A stretch of 64,000 nt of DNA from Archilochus colubris (Eukaryota > Chordata > Aves > Apodiformes > Trochilidae), in contig CM041085.1 in NCBI GenBank assembly GCA_023079485.1, positions 97,041,115 to 97,105,114 of the forward strand, written 5' to 3'. Below the pieces are notes generated by a model that was given only the letters and a program-made list of their open reading frames with translations, was not told the origin of the DNA and ran no database searches. Numbering within the stretch: the first letter of the stretch is position 1; the number at the start of each line of letters is the position of its first letter. The translations under genes were made by a program, and so were the position numbers. Of this stretch, positions 1 through 11,094 are shown in pieces.

Positions 1-145
1 ACACAGGATGGATGTGGAGCTGTTGAAGTAAGTCCAGAGGAGGGCCATGAAGATGGGCAAGAGGGCTGAAACCTCTCTTCTATCAAGGCAGGCTGAGAGA
101 GTTGGGGTTGTTCAGCCTGGAGAAGAGAAAGCTCTGGGGAGACCT
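1..145 (+). mobile_element. CR1 LINE fragment, truncated by window edge
   Basis: The stretch reads like the sense strand of the last part of CR1 ORF2 and its 3' region. It contains the hallmark phrases gtccagaggagggccatgaa, gagagagttggggttgttca and gcctggagaagagaaagctc. The similarity stops at about 145, just after ggggagacct, so the 3' tail of the element is missing. The 5' side runs off the window. It lies in an intron of SNTG2 in the same orientation as the gene. Confidence 0.85.
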
Positions 146-2834
146 ATGAGTTCTCTACTGAGAAAACCATATTTGCTTGGCTGGTATAATGTCACCAGTG
201 TTACAAACTACAAATAGATTTGATCAGATAAATATTTATTTCAGTTAAACAACTATTGTGTGGCAATAATTTTACATATGAGCATGGCTAAGATCTGACC
301 AGAACGCAAATGTTTCATGAATAGCAGTATCCTGAGAAAGGCAGAATTTAAAACACATACTAAGCTAATTGGTCTTATTTTCTAAAGCAGTAAGTTCTGA
401 GCCAGCCCTTCTTCTACTGAAATAATTAGAAGCTTTCCTTTAAAGTTCAGGGAAGGTGTAACGAGCCATTATTTGTGTCCTTTGAAAAATTTTACCTTTA
501 TTGCCCAAGTCTCTCTTGCATACATATATGCTGAAACACAGATAGGCATCAAAGGTTAAAGAATAGGTATAATGTCTTGACATATCAGATAACAGCACCA
601 TCTTTTGCAAGAGGATGTACTTTTTATACTAATAATTAATACAACTTACCCATTCAAGTATATTAAAAAAGTCTTCTTTAGTGCATTAGGTATAATTCTT
701 CCTGTTGCAGCAAATGCAGATCGTGAAGGAATGTCATTTTTAATCAGATCTGGTTTTTTTCAAGAAAGTAGTTTTAATTCTGTCTATCCAGAATTGTCAC
801 AGTTCTGTAAAATTTTAACTGTAACATGATGTATTTCTTGCAGGCAGTGACTGGATCTGCCACAGTTTTCAAATGAAGATGGCATTTATTTATTCACACT
901 CGCAGAAATTATTTTACTGATCTTTTTGTGCAGTTATCTGAAACAGAAGTACACCTGAGCTTTGCAAGTCTGTTCTGAATGAAATTTCTGAAAACTCTTT
1001 GTCAGATTTCTTTGTCAGTTTTTTTTCTCATAGGTTGTATGGAACCAGAGGGAGAATGTTTTCAATCTTCTTAAAAAATGTCTTCTGAAAGTTTAAAAAA
1101 ACATGATATTTTATCCTAAAATAGAAATAAGAATTTTAAATATGAGGGAGCCTAAATTATTTTGCAATTTCAGAGAGTTTAAGAAGTATTTCTGTTTAGT
1201 ACAAGTAATTCTGTGCAAAAAGACAGTAGAAGAAGATTTTGCAGTCTGTCCTCAGAATTAAGGGGTTTAATTTTGTATGCTTCCTAGTACACTCTCTGTA
1301 CGTGGGCTGAGACAGATTTCTCAGTATAACCATAACAACTCTGGTTGCTCTTATCATCATCTCCACATCCTACTTGGAGTTTTTTTATGCTACAAGCAGA
1401 ATTAAAAAAAAGCTTAACCTTGACCTCATTGGTCCAATATTAAGAATTCTACCAAACTCTGTATTTTGGGAAATAGATGCATGGATACATTAAGAAACCT
1501 TACTCTTGTCACTCCTGTATGCTTGTATAAAGCTTCTGTGGAGAGGCTTAATGCAAGAATCTGTGTTCCAAACTGTCTGCTGTTGGTATAGTTATTTTTT
1601 TTCCTTGTCCTCACTGTATTTTAAATGCTGTTGTGCATTATTTTATTTCAAATACATAATAGAAGAGCATATCATTAGGTCCTCTCTGTTTCAAAGATGC
1701 CCATACTGACAGAAAGAGTGAAAAAAATATTAAATGTAAATATGAAGTGAGGTTGAGTTTCAGAAATAAGAAATGGCAAGTATCAGTGATATTTGGATTA
1801 TATTAAAATCTTATCAGTTCAAACTGGAAATCCTAGAGTCTTCTGTTTATACGATTGAAATGTTGACCGGTAATTCATTTCTAGGGAAATCTCTTAAAAT
1901 TAAATTCCTATGTTATATTAAACTCCAGCTTAATAGAAAATTACAAACAAATCACTTCATATACATTTAGCTCATTAGAATTCTACTTTACCCCTTATTT
2001 GTTTGCAAGTCCCTTTTTAAATTTTTATGAGATCATGGACTTTGTTGAAAATTCAACTGGTTTATTAGGGAAAAGTGCACAGTTTATGGTATTTCTAGTT
2101 TCTCTGAGATTTCTAGTCACTTAATTTTGATCTGCATATGACTGAGCTATAATTTGGTTTGTTTTTTTTTTTTTTGCAGTAAATATCAACAGACAGATCT
2201 TGAATAACTCAATGAACTTTGGTGCTAACTCTAATAGATTTAGGGTTCATCACTAAATTAAACATGCTAAATGCTTGTGCTATTGTTCGTGGCTTGAATC
2301 TACATTCATTTAACTATAATAAGGGGAAAAGACCAGAATTAGATTATGATGGCTGTTTCATAATATAGGGAGTAGGTATTGTTTTTACTGAATAAATAAA
2401 ACTGTGTTCTCATCAGTTGTGTTATTTTACATATATAAGGGATGACTTGTCTCCGGAAAACATAATTCCAAAAATATATTAATTAGATGATAAAATTTGC
2501 TTAAAAGTTAATTTAAATGCAAATACTCCCTTGTTCTAAGCAAAGTCAAAGCATTATTCAAATTTTAGCATTTAGTACCTTCTATAGGGACTTAATTTCA
2601 TTCTGAAGGTTGCAGTAGGAAGGTAATTAAAAAAACTCTAACCAGTACCTCCTGCTCCTTGATGCAGGCTCTCCTTTCCCATCATTTAGCTTCCAAGGCT
2701 CTATTTCCTAGCTCTGCCCTACTCAGCCTTTTTACTCCCCCTGCAGTAATTTCAGTCCCCTGCAGTTCAGGCACAGACAAGAGTTCAATTTTGTATCAGC
2801 ACTTTGCTGAGGAGAGTCAGAAATTTGAGTGGCA
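146..2834. other. SNTG2 intron, no recognisable feature
   Basis: AT-rich intronic sequence. I scanned both strands for syntrophin-like peptides, especially the PH-domain segment that should precede the exon at 7351, and found none. The short open frames here resemble no family I know. There is a T-run near 2163-2176. Nothing else is supported. Confidence 0.5.
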
Positions 2835-3560
2835 AGAATTATAAAATTGTGGACTGCTTTTAACCTTACCTTTCTGCTTCTGCAGCAAGGAGCTTTAGGC
2901 TTTCCTAAAATTTGGGATCCTGACTTTACTCTTTACCAGGCATATATCCTTCAGGACTGTACATTCCACCGGTGTATGATCAGTCCTGCACAGACTGCCT
3001 CCAGTCTTGACATTGCAATAAGCTCACTTGCTTGTGTGATCAGCGGGTCCAGTATTGCATCTTCTCTTGTAGGGCTGTCTAGTATCTGGTTTAAGAATTT
3101 ATCCTCTGTGCACTCCAGGAGTGCTCTCCCTGCGACTTTTCCAGCAGATGTCAAGATGATATTCAAGCAGATGCTTTCCAGCAGGGTGAGAGCCTGCAAG
3201 CATGATGCCTCTTGTTGCTAGAGTAAAAGACCTTCATCAAGAGGTTCCCCTTGACCAAGCAGCTTGTATTATATGGCAACCATAAGGTTCCCTTTGTTAT
3301 CTTGGTCCCTAATTCTTGCCCCTAAATTTTCAGCCTGGTTGTGAATATACAACAACCATGATAAGCAACAGGTCATCATACTCTATCCATTTCTTCATGC
3401 AGAGGGCAACTCCTCTCCTTCCTCATCTGTCCTTCTGAACAGTCTGTAGCCATCAGTAGCCACACTACAGTCATATAAGATTCATCCCACCAGGTTTCAG
3501 TAATGGCAGCTAGTGTAGGTTTGTAGTATGTGTAGTCCCTTTCAGGTCTGGGGAAGACAG
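2835..3560 (-). pseudogene. Decayed CR1-type LINE endonuclease domain
   Basis: Translated on the minus strand from about 3560 down to 2835, this stretch follows the CR1 ORF2 endonuclease domain in order. It starts with an ITETWWD-like segment followed by DGYRLFRR (near 3420-3510), then an AENLGARIRDQ-like segment (near 3320). Next comes an open stretch with RALLECTEDKFLNQILDSPT and REDAILDPLI (3199-2951), and finally, in a shifted frame, CRTDHTPVEC and KSKVRIPNFRKA (2965-2860). The match to the CR1 pattern (ETWWDxSHDW, FLECxxDNFLTQ, PTRxxALLDL, CSDHxxVEF) is clear. Several stop codons and at least one frameshift show that it is an old, dead copy. No reverse-transcriptase portion follows on the minus side. 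It lies antisense to SNTG2. Confidence 0.8.
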
Positions 3561-5910
3561 ATCCCAGTGTCAGAGGTAGACCAGTGCCATACTTCTGAAT
3601 AGGACAGATCTAATAGATTCCTTCTATGTATGTGCTAGCAAGACTGTTCTTCCCCTGTTTGTACAGTTGTATTATAAGCATCATGATTTTTTCATGTGTT
3701 AAAAGTATGTGCACTGAGATACTGGCATCTGAAAAAACAGAGAAGAGTTTTTTAAGTGTTTTTTATTGCAAATAATCATTCTACAGACCACTTCACCATG
3801 GTTTAGAAAGCATTAAATAATTGATCTAGGGTGTATATTATGATTTGCTGAGCTGTTGCAGTTCAGGGATAAGGCTTTCCCATGAACAGCTAAATTCTTA
3901 GTATTTGAATGAAGAGTGTCATCAGGCTTAAACTCCTGGTCTACGTTCCCATTATGTTCAGAATCATCAAGGTTAGAACTGGGAAAACTTTTACATCTTC
4001 TCTGAAGGACTGCAATACAAAGTAACACACTTGCCAATGTTTTGAATTTTCACATGTGTTTGAGCTATATAAATTGATGTGGCTATTAGGATATAGCTGC
4101 ACAATGGGAAAATTAAGTCCTCATCCCTGGAGGTAATTGAAAACCATGTAGATTAGACACTTAAGGGCATGCTTTATTTGGTATGGTGGCTTGGGTTTTT
4201 TTTGTTTGTCTTTTGTTTTGTTTTTGCTGGGGGGAAGGTAATGGTTTGGCACAGTGATCTCACTGATCTTAGAGGTCTTTCCCAACAATGACAATTCTGA
4301 AATTTTGTGAAATATTTTAATGTGTATCTAAAGAATAACCTTGTGGGTCCTCATCTACTACTACTTATAATCCACAAGAGTTTTGTCATAAGCTAGTATT
4401 AGACCTAAGCCTTGGAAAACCTTGTTTCTAGTCATAAACAAAGATTTCAATAATAACCTATTTTCTTCCTCTTATGTAAACAATTGTAGATAACAAAGGG
4501 TGATCATGCAGTTACAGGTTTATAAGAAACTTATTCTCAAGGCAAGAACAAAAATGGATAGTTCTCTGGACTAATGTTAATGAGTGGAGATAGAGGCCTT
4601 ATCACAGAGCTGTGTGAGAACCTCTTCAAAGTCATTGAGTAAATGCCAGGGGCAGGTTTTTAAATATATATGACAAAAGCCAAATTAATTCTGCTGTAAA
4701 GAAAAAGCTATTAGTGTTTAATAAGTATAAAGAAGTATTTTTAATGCTTATCACAGTGACAATGCAGAATATTCTGTTTGTCTCTAGTATTTGCCTTCAA
4801 GTAATTTCCAGACCAGTTCCATTATTTGCAAATATTGAATATTTGTACATTACTCGGGATAATTATTTGCATACAGTTCATTTTGCTGTTCAACGTTTGT
4901 GGCTAAGCAAACAGATGCTTACCCGCTGGAGAAATCTAATTTAATATGTTTTAAAAATTGCTTTGGTGAATCAGAGCTTGACTAGTATAATCTTTTAAAT
5001 GGAAAATAATGGAGAATAAGTTATGACTGGAGCTTAATGCCACCTTATAATTACTGAATAAAATATATGGATCTCTAAATGTCATTCTAATTGAATATCA
5101 ATCACTGAGATCATTTAAATGCCAGATAATACGATCTTTGAACACCAAATAATTTATTCAGAGATAACATGCATCTCTGTCATTGTTGAATTGATGATAA
5201 CACTATACTAATGAATTAATTTCATTCTCAAGGCTTTCAAAATCTTTTATAAAATCTCATCTCTGTAACTCAGAAATGTTTATTTTAGTATAACTCTAAA
5301 TAATTTATTAATAGTAGGATGAGGAAAACTATAAAAACTAAATACAGAAGTTTTATATTGTATCAAAATACTAAAAAAAAAACACTTAAAAGGAAAGTTT
5401 TCAACATAAACAGTTTTATTAATGCTTTCAATCTCCCATAGGCCATTCTTGTATTAAAACCATATTCTGGAATTTAAAGAAACTACCCAGATGCAAAAAT
5501 TGAATGTAAATAAATGTCTAGGTGGGCAGCAACATTATGGCTCATGAGATATCAATGAGAGCAAAGTAATGATATCAATGAGATATCGATGAGAGCTCCC
5601 TTGAAGGAGAAAAAATCACATTTCATAAAGCATAAGGGTATAATTTATTAAATTATTTCTACAGTTAGGTGAGGAAAGGCTGGAGACAGAGTCTGATCTC
5701 TTCTTATGCTGAAGGCACAATGGGCTTTTTGCCATTACTCTAGCCTTAAAAACACAAGTACAGAAGAATGTTCATTGCTTATTCAGAAATTTAAATAGAA
5801 CTTCTCTGTTTTGTTAATAAAGCAGAACTTTTCTTTCCAACCTGAAAGTGTATATGTATATGGAGCACTGTTTAGCAAGTGTCAGTGCTAATGAGTGACA
5901 GTTATTAATT
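3561..5910. other. SNTG2 intron, mostly featureless
   Basis: AT-rich intronic sequence with no supported gene. It contains a T/G-rich run at 4196-4226, a possible CR1 tail listed separately, and a small imperfect direct repeat of atgagatatc/gatatcaatgaga units around 5540-5596. Confidence 0.5.
4243..4309 (+). mobile_element. Possible old CR1 3' tail
   Basis: The phrase ctcactgatcttagaggtct followed by ttcccaacaatgacaattct resembles the CR1 3' end (gatgatcttnaaggtcccttccaacccaaacnattctatgattct) on the + strand, with heavy divergence. Only about 65 bases are similar, so this is tentative. Confidence 0.4.
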
Positions 5911-6285
5911 ACAGAATCACAGAATCAAATGGGTTGGAAAGGACCTCTGAGACCATGAAGTCCAACCCTTGATCCACTACCACCATGGTTACCAGACCAT
6001 GGCACTAAGTGCCACATCAGTCTTTTCTTAAAAACCTCCAGGGATGGAGAATCCACCACCGCCCTGGGCAGCCCATTCCAATGTCTAAACACCCTCTCTG
6101 TAAAGAATTTCTTCCTAATATCAAACCTAAACCTCCCCTGGCAGAGCTTAAGTCCATGCCCTCTTGTCTTACTGGTAGCTGCCTGAGAGAAGAGACCGAC
6201 CCCCCCTCTGGCTCCAACCTCCTTTCAGGGAGCTGTAGAGAGTGATGAGGTTCCCCTGAGCCTCCTCTTCTCCAGAGTAAACAGA
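5911..6285 (-). mobile_element. CR1 LINE, 3' end, antisense
   Basis: The stretch opens with acagaatcacagaatcaaat, the reverse complement of the CR1 terminal repeats. It continues through gggttggaaaggacctctga, cctccagggatggagaatcc and cctgggcagcccattccaat to gcctcctcttctccagag. That is about 375 bases of CR1 3' region with only moderate divergence. It is 5'-truncated, as is usual for CR1, and inserted antisense to SNTG2 about 1 kb upstream of the exon at 7351. Confidence 0.93.
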
Positions 6286-6729
6286 CAATAAATTCTTATT
6301 GTTAAATTAGATAAACTAACATTAATTACCACAGTGCTGCACTAACATCTCACCCAAGTTTTCAAATGAAAAAATGTTGCAAAATAAAAAAGACTGCCAA
6401 CAAATGTAAAAACAAAAAGAGAGGTCAAATACATAGCTTTTTCTCAATTAGATCGCAGTCACTGATCATTTAGGAACTGTTATCTTCCCATTTTCTGGAA
6501 ATTATGTCAGAAGTCATTATTAGGTCAGATCTGGGCAGTTTTCTAAAAGGTCTGAAATAGGCATGGCTTTGTTTTGTGTTGCATTTTGAAAAGGATGGTT
6601 TCCAGCAATATGGAATTTAGGATCTGACTCCAAATACCGAAGTCCTCTCGTTAATGAGACCCTGCAGTACCGTGTCCTGGTATGGAGTTATCAGGATGAG
6701 AAAGACATAGTCATAGTGTCAGAGTGGGT
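6286..6729. other. SNTG2 intron between two CR1 copies
   Basis: About 440 bases of AT-rich intronic sequence between two oppositely oriented CR1 copies. I see no gene, RNA or repeat in it. Confidence 0.5.
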
Positions 6730-7175
6730 GGAGAGGGGGGAAGCAAACATGATCAGAGGAATGGAGCACCTCAGTGAAGAAAGGCAGAGATAGTTGGGGT
6801 TGTTCAGCCTGGAGAAGGCTCCAGGCATACCTTATTGCAGCTATTCTGTGCTTAAAGTGGGCTTAGAAGAAAGAGACAGGCAAACTCTCTAGCCAGTCAT
6901 GTTGCAATAGGACAAATGGTCATGGTTTTAAACTGAAAGAGGGTAGGTTTAGATGAGATATAAAGAAGAAATTTTTTACAACGAGGGTGGCAAAACAGAG
7001 GAACAGGATACCAAGAGAGGTGGTAGAAGCCCCATCTCGGAGACATTCAAAATCAGGTTGGACAGGGCTCTGAGAAACCTGATTGAGTTGAAGATGTCCT
7101 TTTCACTTCAGAGGGGTTTGGACCAGATGAATTTTAAAGGTCCCTATCAAACCAAACCATTCTATGATTCTGTGA
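6730..7175 (+). mobile_element. CR1 LINE, 3' end, sense
   Basis: Sense-strand CR1. It contains gatcagaggaatggagcacc, gttggggttgttcagcctgg, ggttttaaactgaaagaggg and taggtttagatgagatataa, and ends at accattctatgattctgtga. The end carries the CR1 terminal motif, so the 3' end is complete and the 5' end is truncated. It ends about 175 bases before the SNTG2 exon at 7351. With the antisense copy at 5911-6285 it forms an inverted pair of CR1 elements. Confidence 0.93.
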
Positions 7176-7350
7176 CAGATCTGATACTGAACTATATTCA
7201 GTAGTTTTTGACAATTTTGAAATATAACATTATAAAGCAGAACTTGTGTTGCTATCTGAGTGTCTTCCCACAAAAAAATGCATATAATATTTTTGTATGA
7301 CAAATTACAATGATGGTTGTACTCTCAAAATTATGCATTTCTTTTTCCAG

Positions 7351-7443
7351 TCTAAAACTTATATGTGCAGCTGGCAAGGGGATGCTCTCTGTTTCACAGT
7401 CGACTTTGCTCTTGGATTTACCTGTTTTGACAGTAAAACAAAG
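7351..7443 (+). CDS. SNTG2: SNTG2 coding exon (third from last)
   Basis: This exon of gamma-2-syntrophin has 31 codons and starts SKTYMCSWQGDALCFTVDFA, ending CFDSKTK. It is bounded by a ctttttccag acceptor and a gtaaga donor, and both borders are phase 0. The peptide is nearly identical to my memory of human SNTG2 just after the PH domain, at the start of the C-terminal syntrophin-unique region. Syntrophins are cytoplasmic scaffold proteins that bind dystrophin/dystrobrevin through this C-terminal part and recruit partners through a PDZ domain. The PDZ and PH exons lie upstream of the window. I looked for the preceding exon in 1-7350 and did not find it. Joined to the next two exons it keeps one open frame to the stop codon. 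Confidence 0.95.
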
Positions 7444-10400
7444 GTAAGAGGAAAAATAAAAAATAATTCTATTTTGTTTTACTATTCTTGATGTTATCAC
7501 TGATAGTAATTTTTTATGGTGACATCACTAACAGCTTTTATCTTGATGACAAGTTTTTCTTCATCAAATATACTGTAATTTATATTTGTACAGTACTAGT
7601 GAAATGTAGACAGTTTGAGACTAAAAGGGAACAATTCTACTTGTGCCTTAGCATGCAAAGACAAATTTTGGAGAAAGATATTTTTTTAAAAAAATCCTTT
7701 TTAAGTAATAAAAGCAAAGGGAGATTATATGTAGCAAAGAACTTGGTTTCTTAGTAATGAAGAATTGTGAAGATTTTAAAAGATCACCAGTAGCTGTGGA
7801 TAGAAAATAGTATTAATTATTCTTTCTTCATAAGAAATTTAGGCCATGTCTAAAATAAACAGGACAAGTGCAAATATGTGTCCAAGGCATAATCTATAAG
7901 ATTAAATTAGTTTATCTTACAAAATAGAGTTACTATATATAAAGTGCCTACAGGTGATGATATATGATATATATGATATATGCCAACTTCCAAGCCATTT
8001 TTAATTCTACTATTTTATATGTAATTTCAAGTGGTATTTTTATTTAAATTACTCCAAATGGATTTATACATTTGTTTGGCAGTAGAAGTAAACATGCATT
8101 AAAAAAATATTTCTGCCTTAATGAAACTGTGCAGTAGAAAGTTTGTCCTCTGAAATGTGGTCTTCAACTCTAAACTGAAGAGTGGTTTTTAAGACATATT
8201 GAAGAAATTCAATTAGTCTGAGTTAATAGGAAACATACTGCATTGTGAAAACATTTTTTGTGTGTTGTTATTTTGGGGTTTGGGGCCCAAAAATGTCTGC
8301 GGAGAAATAATGACCAAAATTATTGCTATTTGAAATTTTAGTCTAATTCTATTAAGTGTGAAATCCTATGAGGTGGCATAAATTTTCAGGAAATGATGTT
8401 TACATACCTTTCTCTGCCTCAGATAATACTACATCCTGAAAGTGTTCTTTTTTGCACTGTTTTGTATGTTAGCAACAAATTAACTCTAGTGAATAACCTT
8501 ATTAGTCGGGACTATCTAAAATGTTTCTTTCAAATGTGAAAATTGACTGGGTGTACTCCCACCTTTAAAATTATCAAGCTGTCTATTGATACTGCTTTTT
8601 ACAAGATCAGGTGAGACATAATTAAAATTTTCTACTCCACTCAGTAGATCCAAGTTATTACCTGTAAAAAGGATAGCACTTTGAACCATCATGCCTGCCT
8701 TCACTATTGATGATGTGGAAGTCAACCTTTATTACAGAAATACAGAATACCACCAAATAGACACTGCTGTTAAATTGTAAAAATTCTAGAGAGATCAAGA
8801 CATTAATTGTTCATCTCTATGAGAGATGACGATGCCCTTTGCATCCTCAGATCTGAGTAAGGCAATAATTGGTGGCTTCTGCCACCAGTTCATCTTACTT
8901 CCCATATTAGCCAGCAGGAGTTGATGGTGTTGCCCAACACTCATATTTTTCAAAATATTCCCTACCAGCACTGAACAGTCTGTTGAAGTGGTCAAGCAAT
9001 TAACAGTTTTTTAGGGACACAGCACTTTTTCTGAAAATATATTTTTTCTTTGAGATAATGATTTCAAATTAAAGTCACCTGTTGATACAAAGAAACTCTT
9101 AAATTACAGCAGGTGTTCATGCAGGCTTATTAAAATGAAGGTCAGTCCCCTGTCTGCCCTATGACTCAAACTTTGGGCAATCAGCTCATGAACTCATTAA
9201 AAATGGTTCTTTATTACATCTATAACATTTTATAAAAAGGGTTTTCTAATTACATATGATGAAAAAAAAAAAAAAAAAAAAGAGGGCTTGCAAGAACTTT
9301 TGCTTAGGACTTGAAGTGTGTTTTATAAAGATCTTCTTTAGAACAGTTTTGAGGAATTCCTAAACTTATTTGAAGGAATTACTTCATTTCATATATGTTT
9401 TGTTTCTGGGTCATCACAGTCTTAACTCATTCAACTTTTACCATTTTGGGGCCATCACAAATATTCTTGTGGCCTGCAGCAGCTTTATATCTGATCATAA
9501 AGTTGTTTTTTTTTTTAAATTAGTTGGCTTTGTTTATTCATTTTCCCTATCCTGTTCCTCCAGATACTCATCCAAGATATAGGATTCCCAAAGCTTATAT
9601 TTTCTTCCATGTTCCATTTACTTTTCTTTTCTATTCATTGGCAACTGTTGAGAGAGATGATGACTCCAGCCATGAATATTATTGCTAAACTATTCCTAAG
9701 TTCTCATTTTATCTCCACGAGCTAGCAGTTAAATAGCAAACATCCATCTATCCTATTTAAATTCAAACTCACTTAAGCCTTGGAAACTTTTCAGGTAGTC
9801 TAATTAGGCCCTCTGGACCCACACAAAATGTGTTCATGAAGGTAAAATTTAAGCACCACCACAATGCTGTAGCACGGTTGGGTTTTACAGTTACATCTGC
9901 AGGAAATCAGGAGGAAGAATCAGCCTTTTTGCGCCTTTCTCTACACAAAATTTTATTTTTAGAGCTTTCCCTTTCCAACTATGAGTATGGTTCTGAAGAC
10001 CACTGGTAGCACTGGTCTACATGAAAAAAAATTTTGATGAGGTATATTGGAAAATGGAACATAGAAAACATTTTTCTGTGCCTGCTTTCAAAATAACCTT
10101 TGGAGTATTCAAATCATGTTTCCTCTGCAGTGTCCAGGGACTGAATCACATTTCAATATGTACATAGAATTTTTATTAAAATTATAGGCATTGAGGCAAC
10201 ATCAGCAGGAAGTCTTGATACAAGATGTTATCTGGTGTTTTTTTAAACGTTTTTAGGCAATCAATAGAAAACATTCAAATGCAGAAAATTAAATTGGTTT
10301 TAGAAATAATTTTGCAATATTTGTTTTTTTAAAGTATCTCCATAAATAGCTGTCAATCTAGGATTTGCTAATAGTAGTAAAATGCCTTGCATAAGCCTTT

Positions 10401-10983
10401 AGGGAAACAAGAAGCCTTGAATTTTTATGTATGTTACAAACAACAATGTAATATAGGACTTTTTTTTGTGGCTTGAAAGACTGCATTCAGTAATAACATT
10501 TTTGCATTTCTATGGCTTATTTTGCTGAGGATTTCAAACCATGTTACACACATCAGTAAATTCAGCTTTACAACATCTGTGTAGGACATTATTATCTAGG
10601 TTATGCAGATGAACCAGCTGAAATATGAAAGACTGAGATCCAATATGTAATTTTGTTCATAGTGAAACTGTTCAAAATATCCTCTTGGATCTTTCTAGAA
10701 TTAACCTTTTGTCATAGTTTTGAATATTATGTAGGCAACTGGAACATTTCCATTTCAGAGAATTTCTAAATAATTTCTTAATTACTGAATATTAATATTG
10801 TATCTTTTTACATATGATACAGAGTTGTTAGTGTTATTTGATCTACAATCAGCCTGTTATCATGTATTATGTTTTCTGTCCTAATACTTTATCTTTATCT
10901 TTGTACATAAAAGTTGCTCATCAATCCATACTTCTAGATAAGAGTGTGTAAGAGAGTCCTTAATCAAATTTCTTTTTCTTTAG
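7444..10983. other. SNTG2 intron, no recognisable feature
   Basis: An intron of 3,540 bases with a gtaaga donor and a tttctttttctttag acceptor. It contains a short TATATGA run around 7958-7982 and an A20 run at 9262-9281. Minus-strand open frames at 8516-8725 and 8795-8995 resemble nothing I know. No gene or transposable element is supported. Confidence 0.6.
9262..9281. repeat. Poly(A) run, A20
   Basis: Uninterrupted run of 20 A in the SNTG2 intron. No retrotransposed sequence is recognisable directly upstream of it. Confidence 0.95.
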
Positions 10984-11094
10984 AATGTACTGTGGAGGTT
11001 TAAATTCTCTCAGCTCAAAGGCTCTTCAGATGATGGAAAAACAAGAGTAAAGCTGCTTTTTCAGAATCTAGACACCAGACAAATTGAGACAAAG
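10984..11094 (+). CDS. SNTG2: SNTG2 coding exon (second from last)
   Basis: This exon of gamma-2-syntrophin has 37 codons, starts NVLWRFKFSQLKGSSDDGKT and ends with QNLDTRQIETK. The acceptor is tttctttttctttag and the donor gtaagc, with both borders phase 0. The sequence lies in the syntrophin-unique C-terminal domain and is close to invariant compared with what I recall of the human protein. It follows a 3.5 kb intron and precedes one of 11.7 kb. This C-terminal region of syntrophins takes part in binding dystrophin-family proteins at the membrane. No frameshift or stop is seen. Confidence 0.95.

Noticed and set aside
605..829. Open frame with an acceptor-like cttcctgttgcag inside it, possible missing SNTG2 exon
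   Set aside because: The peptide does not match any part of syntrophin, and no PH-domain exon text was found in 1-7350.
8516..8995. Two adjacent minus-strand open frames in an SNTG2 intron
   Set aside because: They resemble no family I know, stop codons separate them, and frames of 60-70 codons are common by chance in this window.
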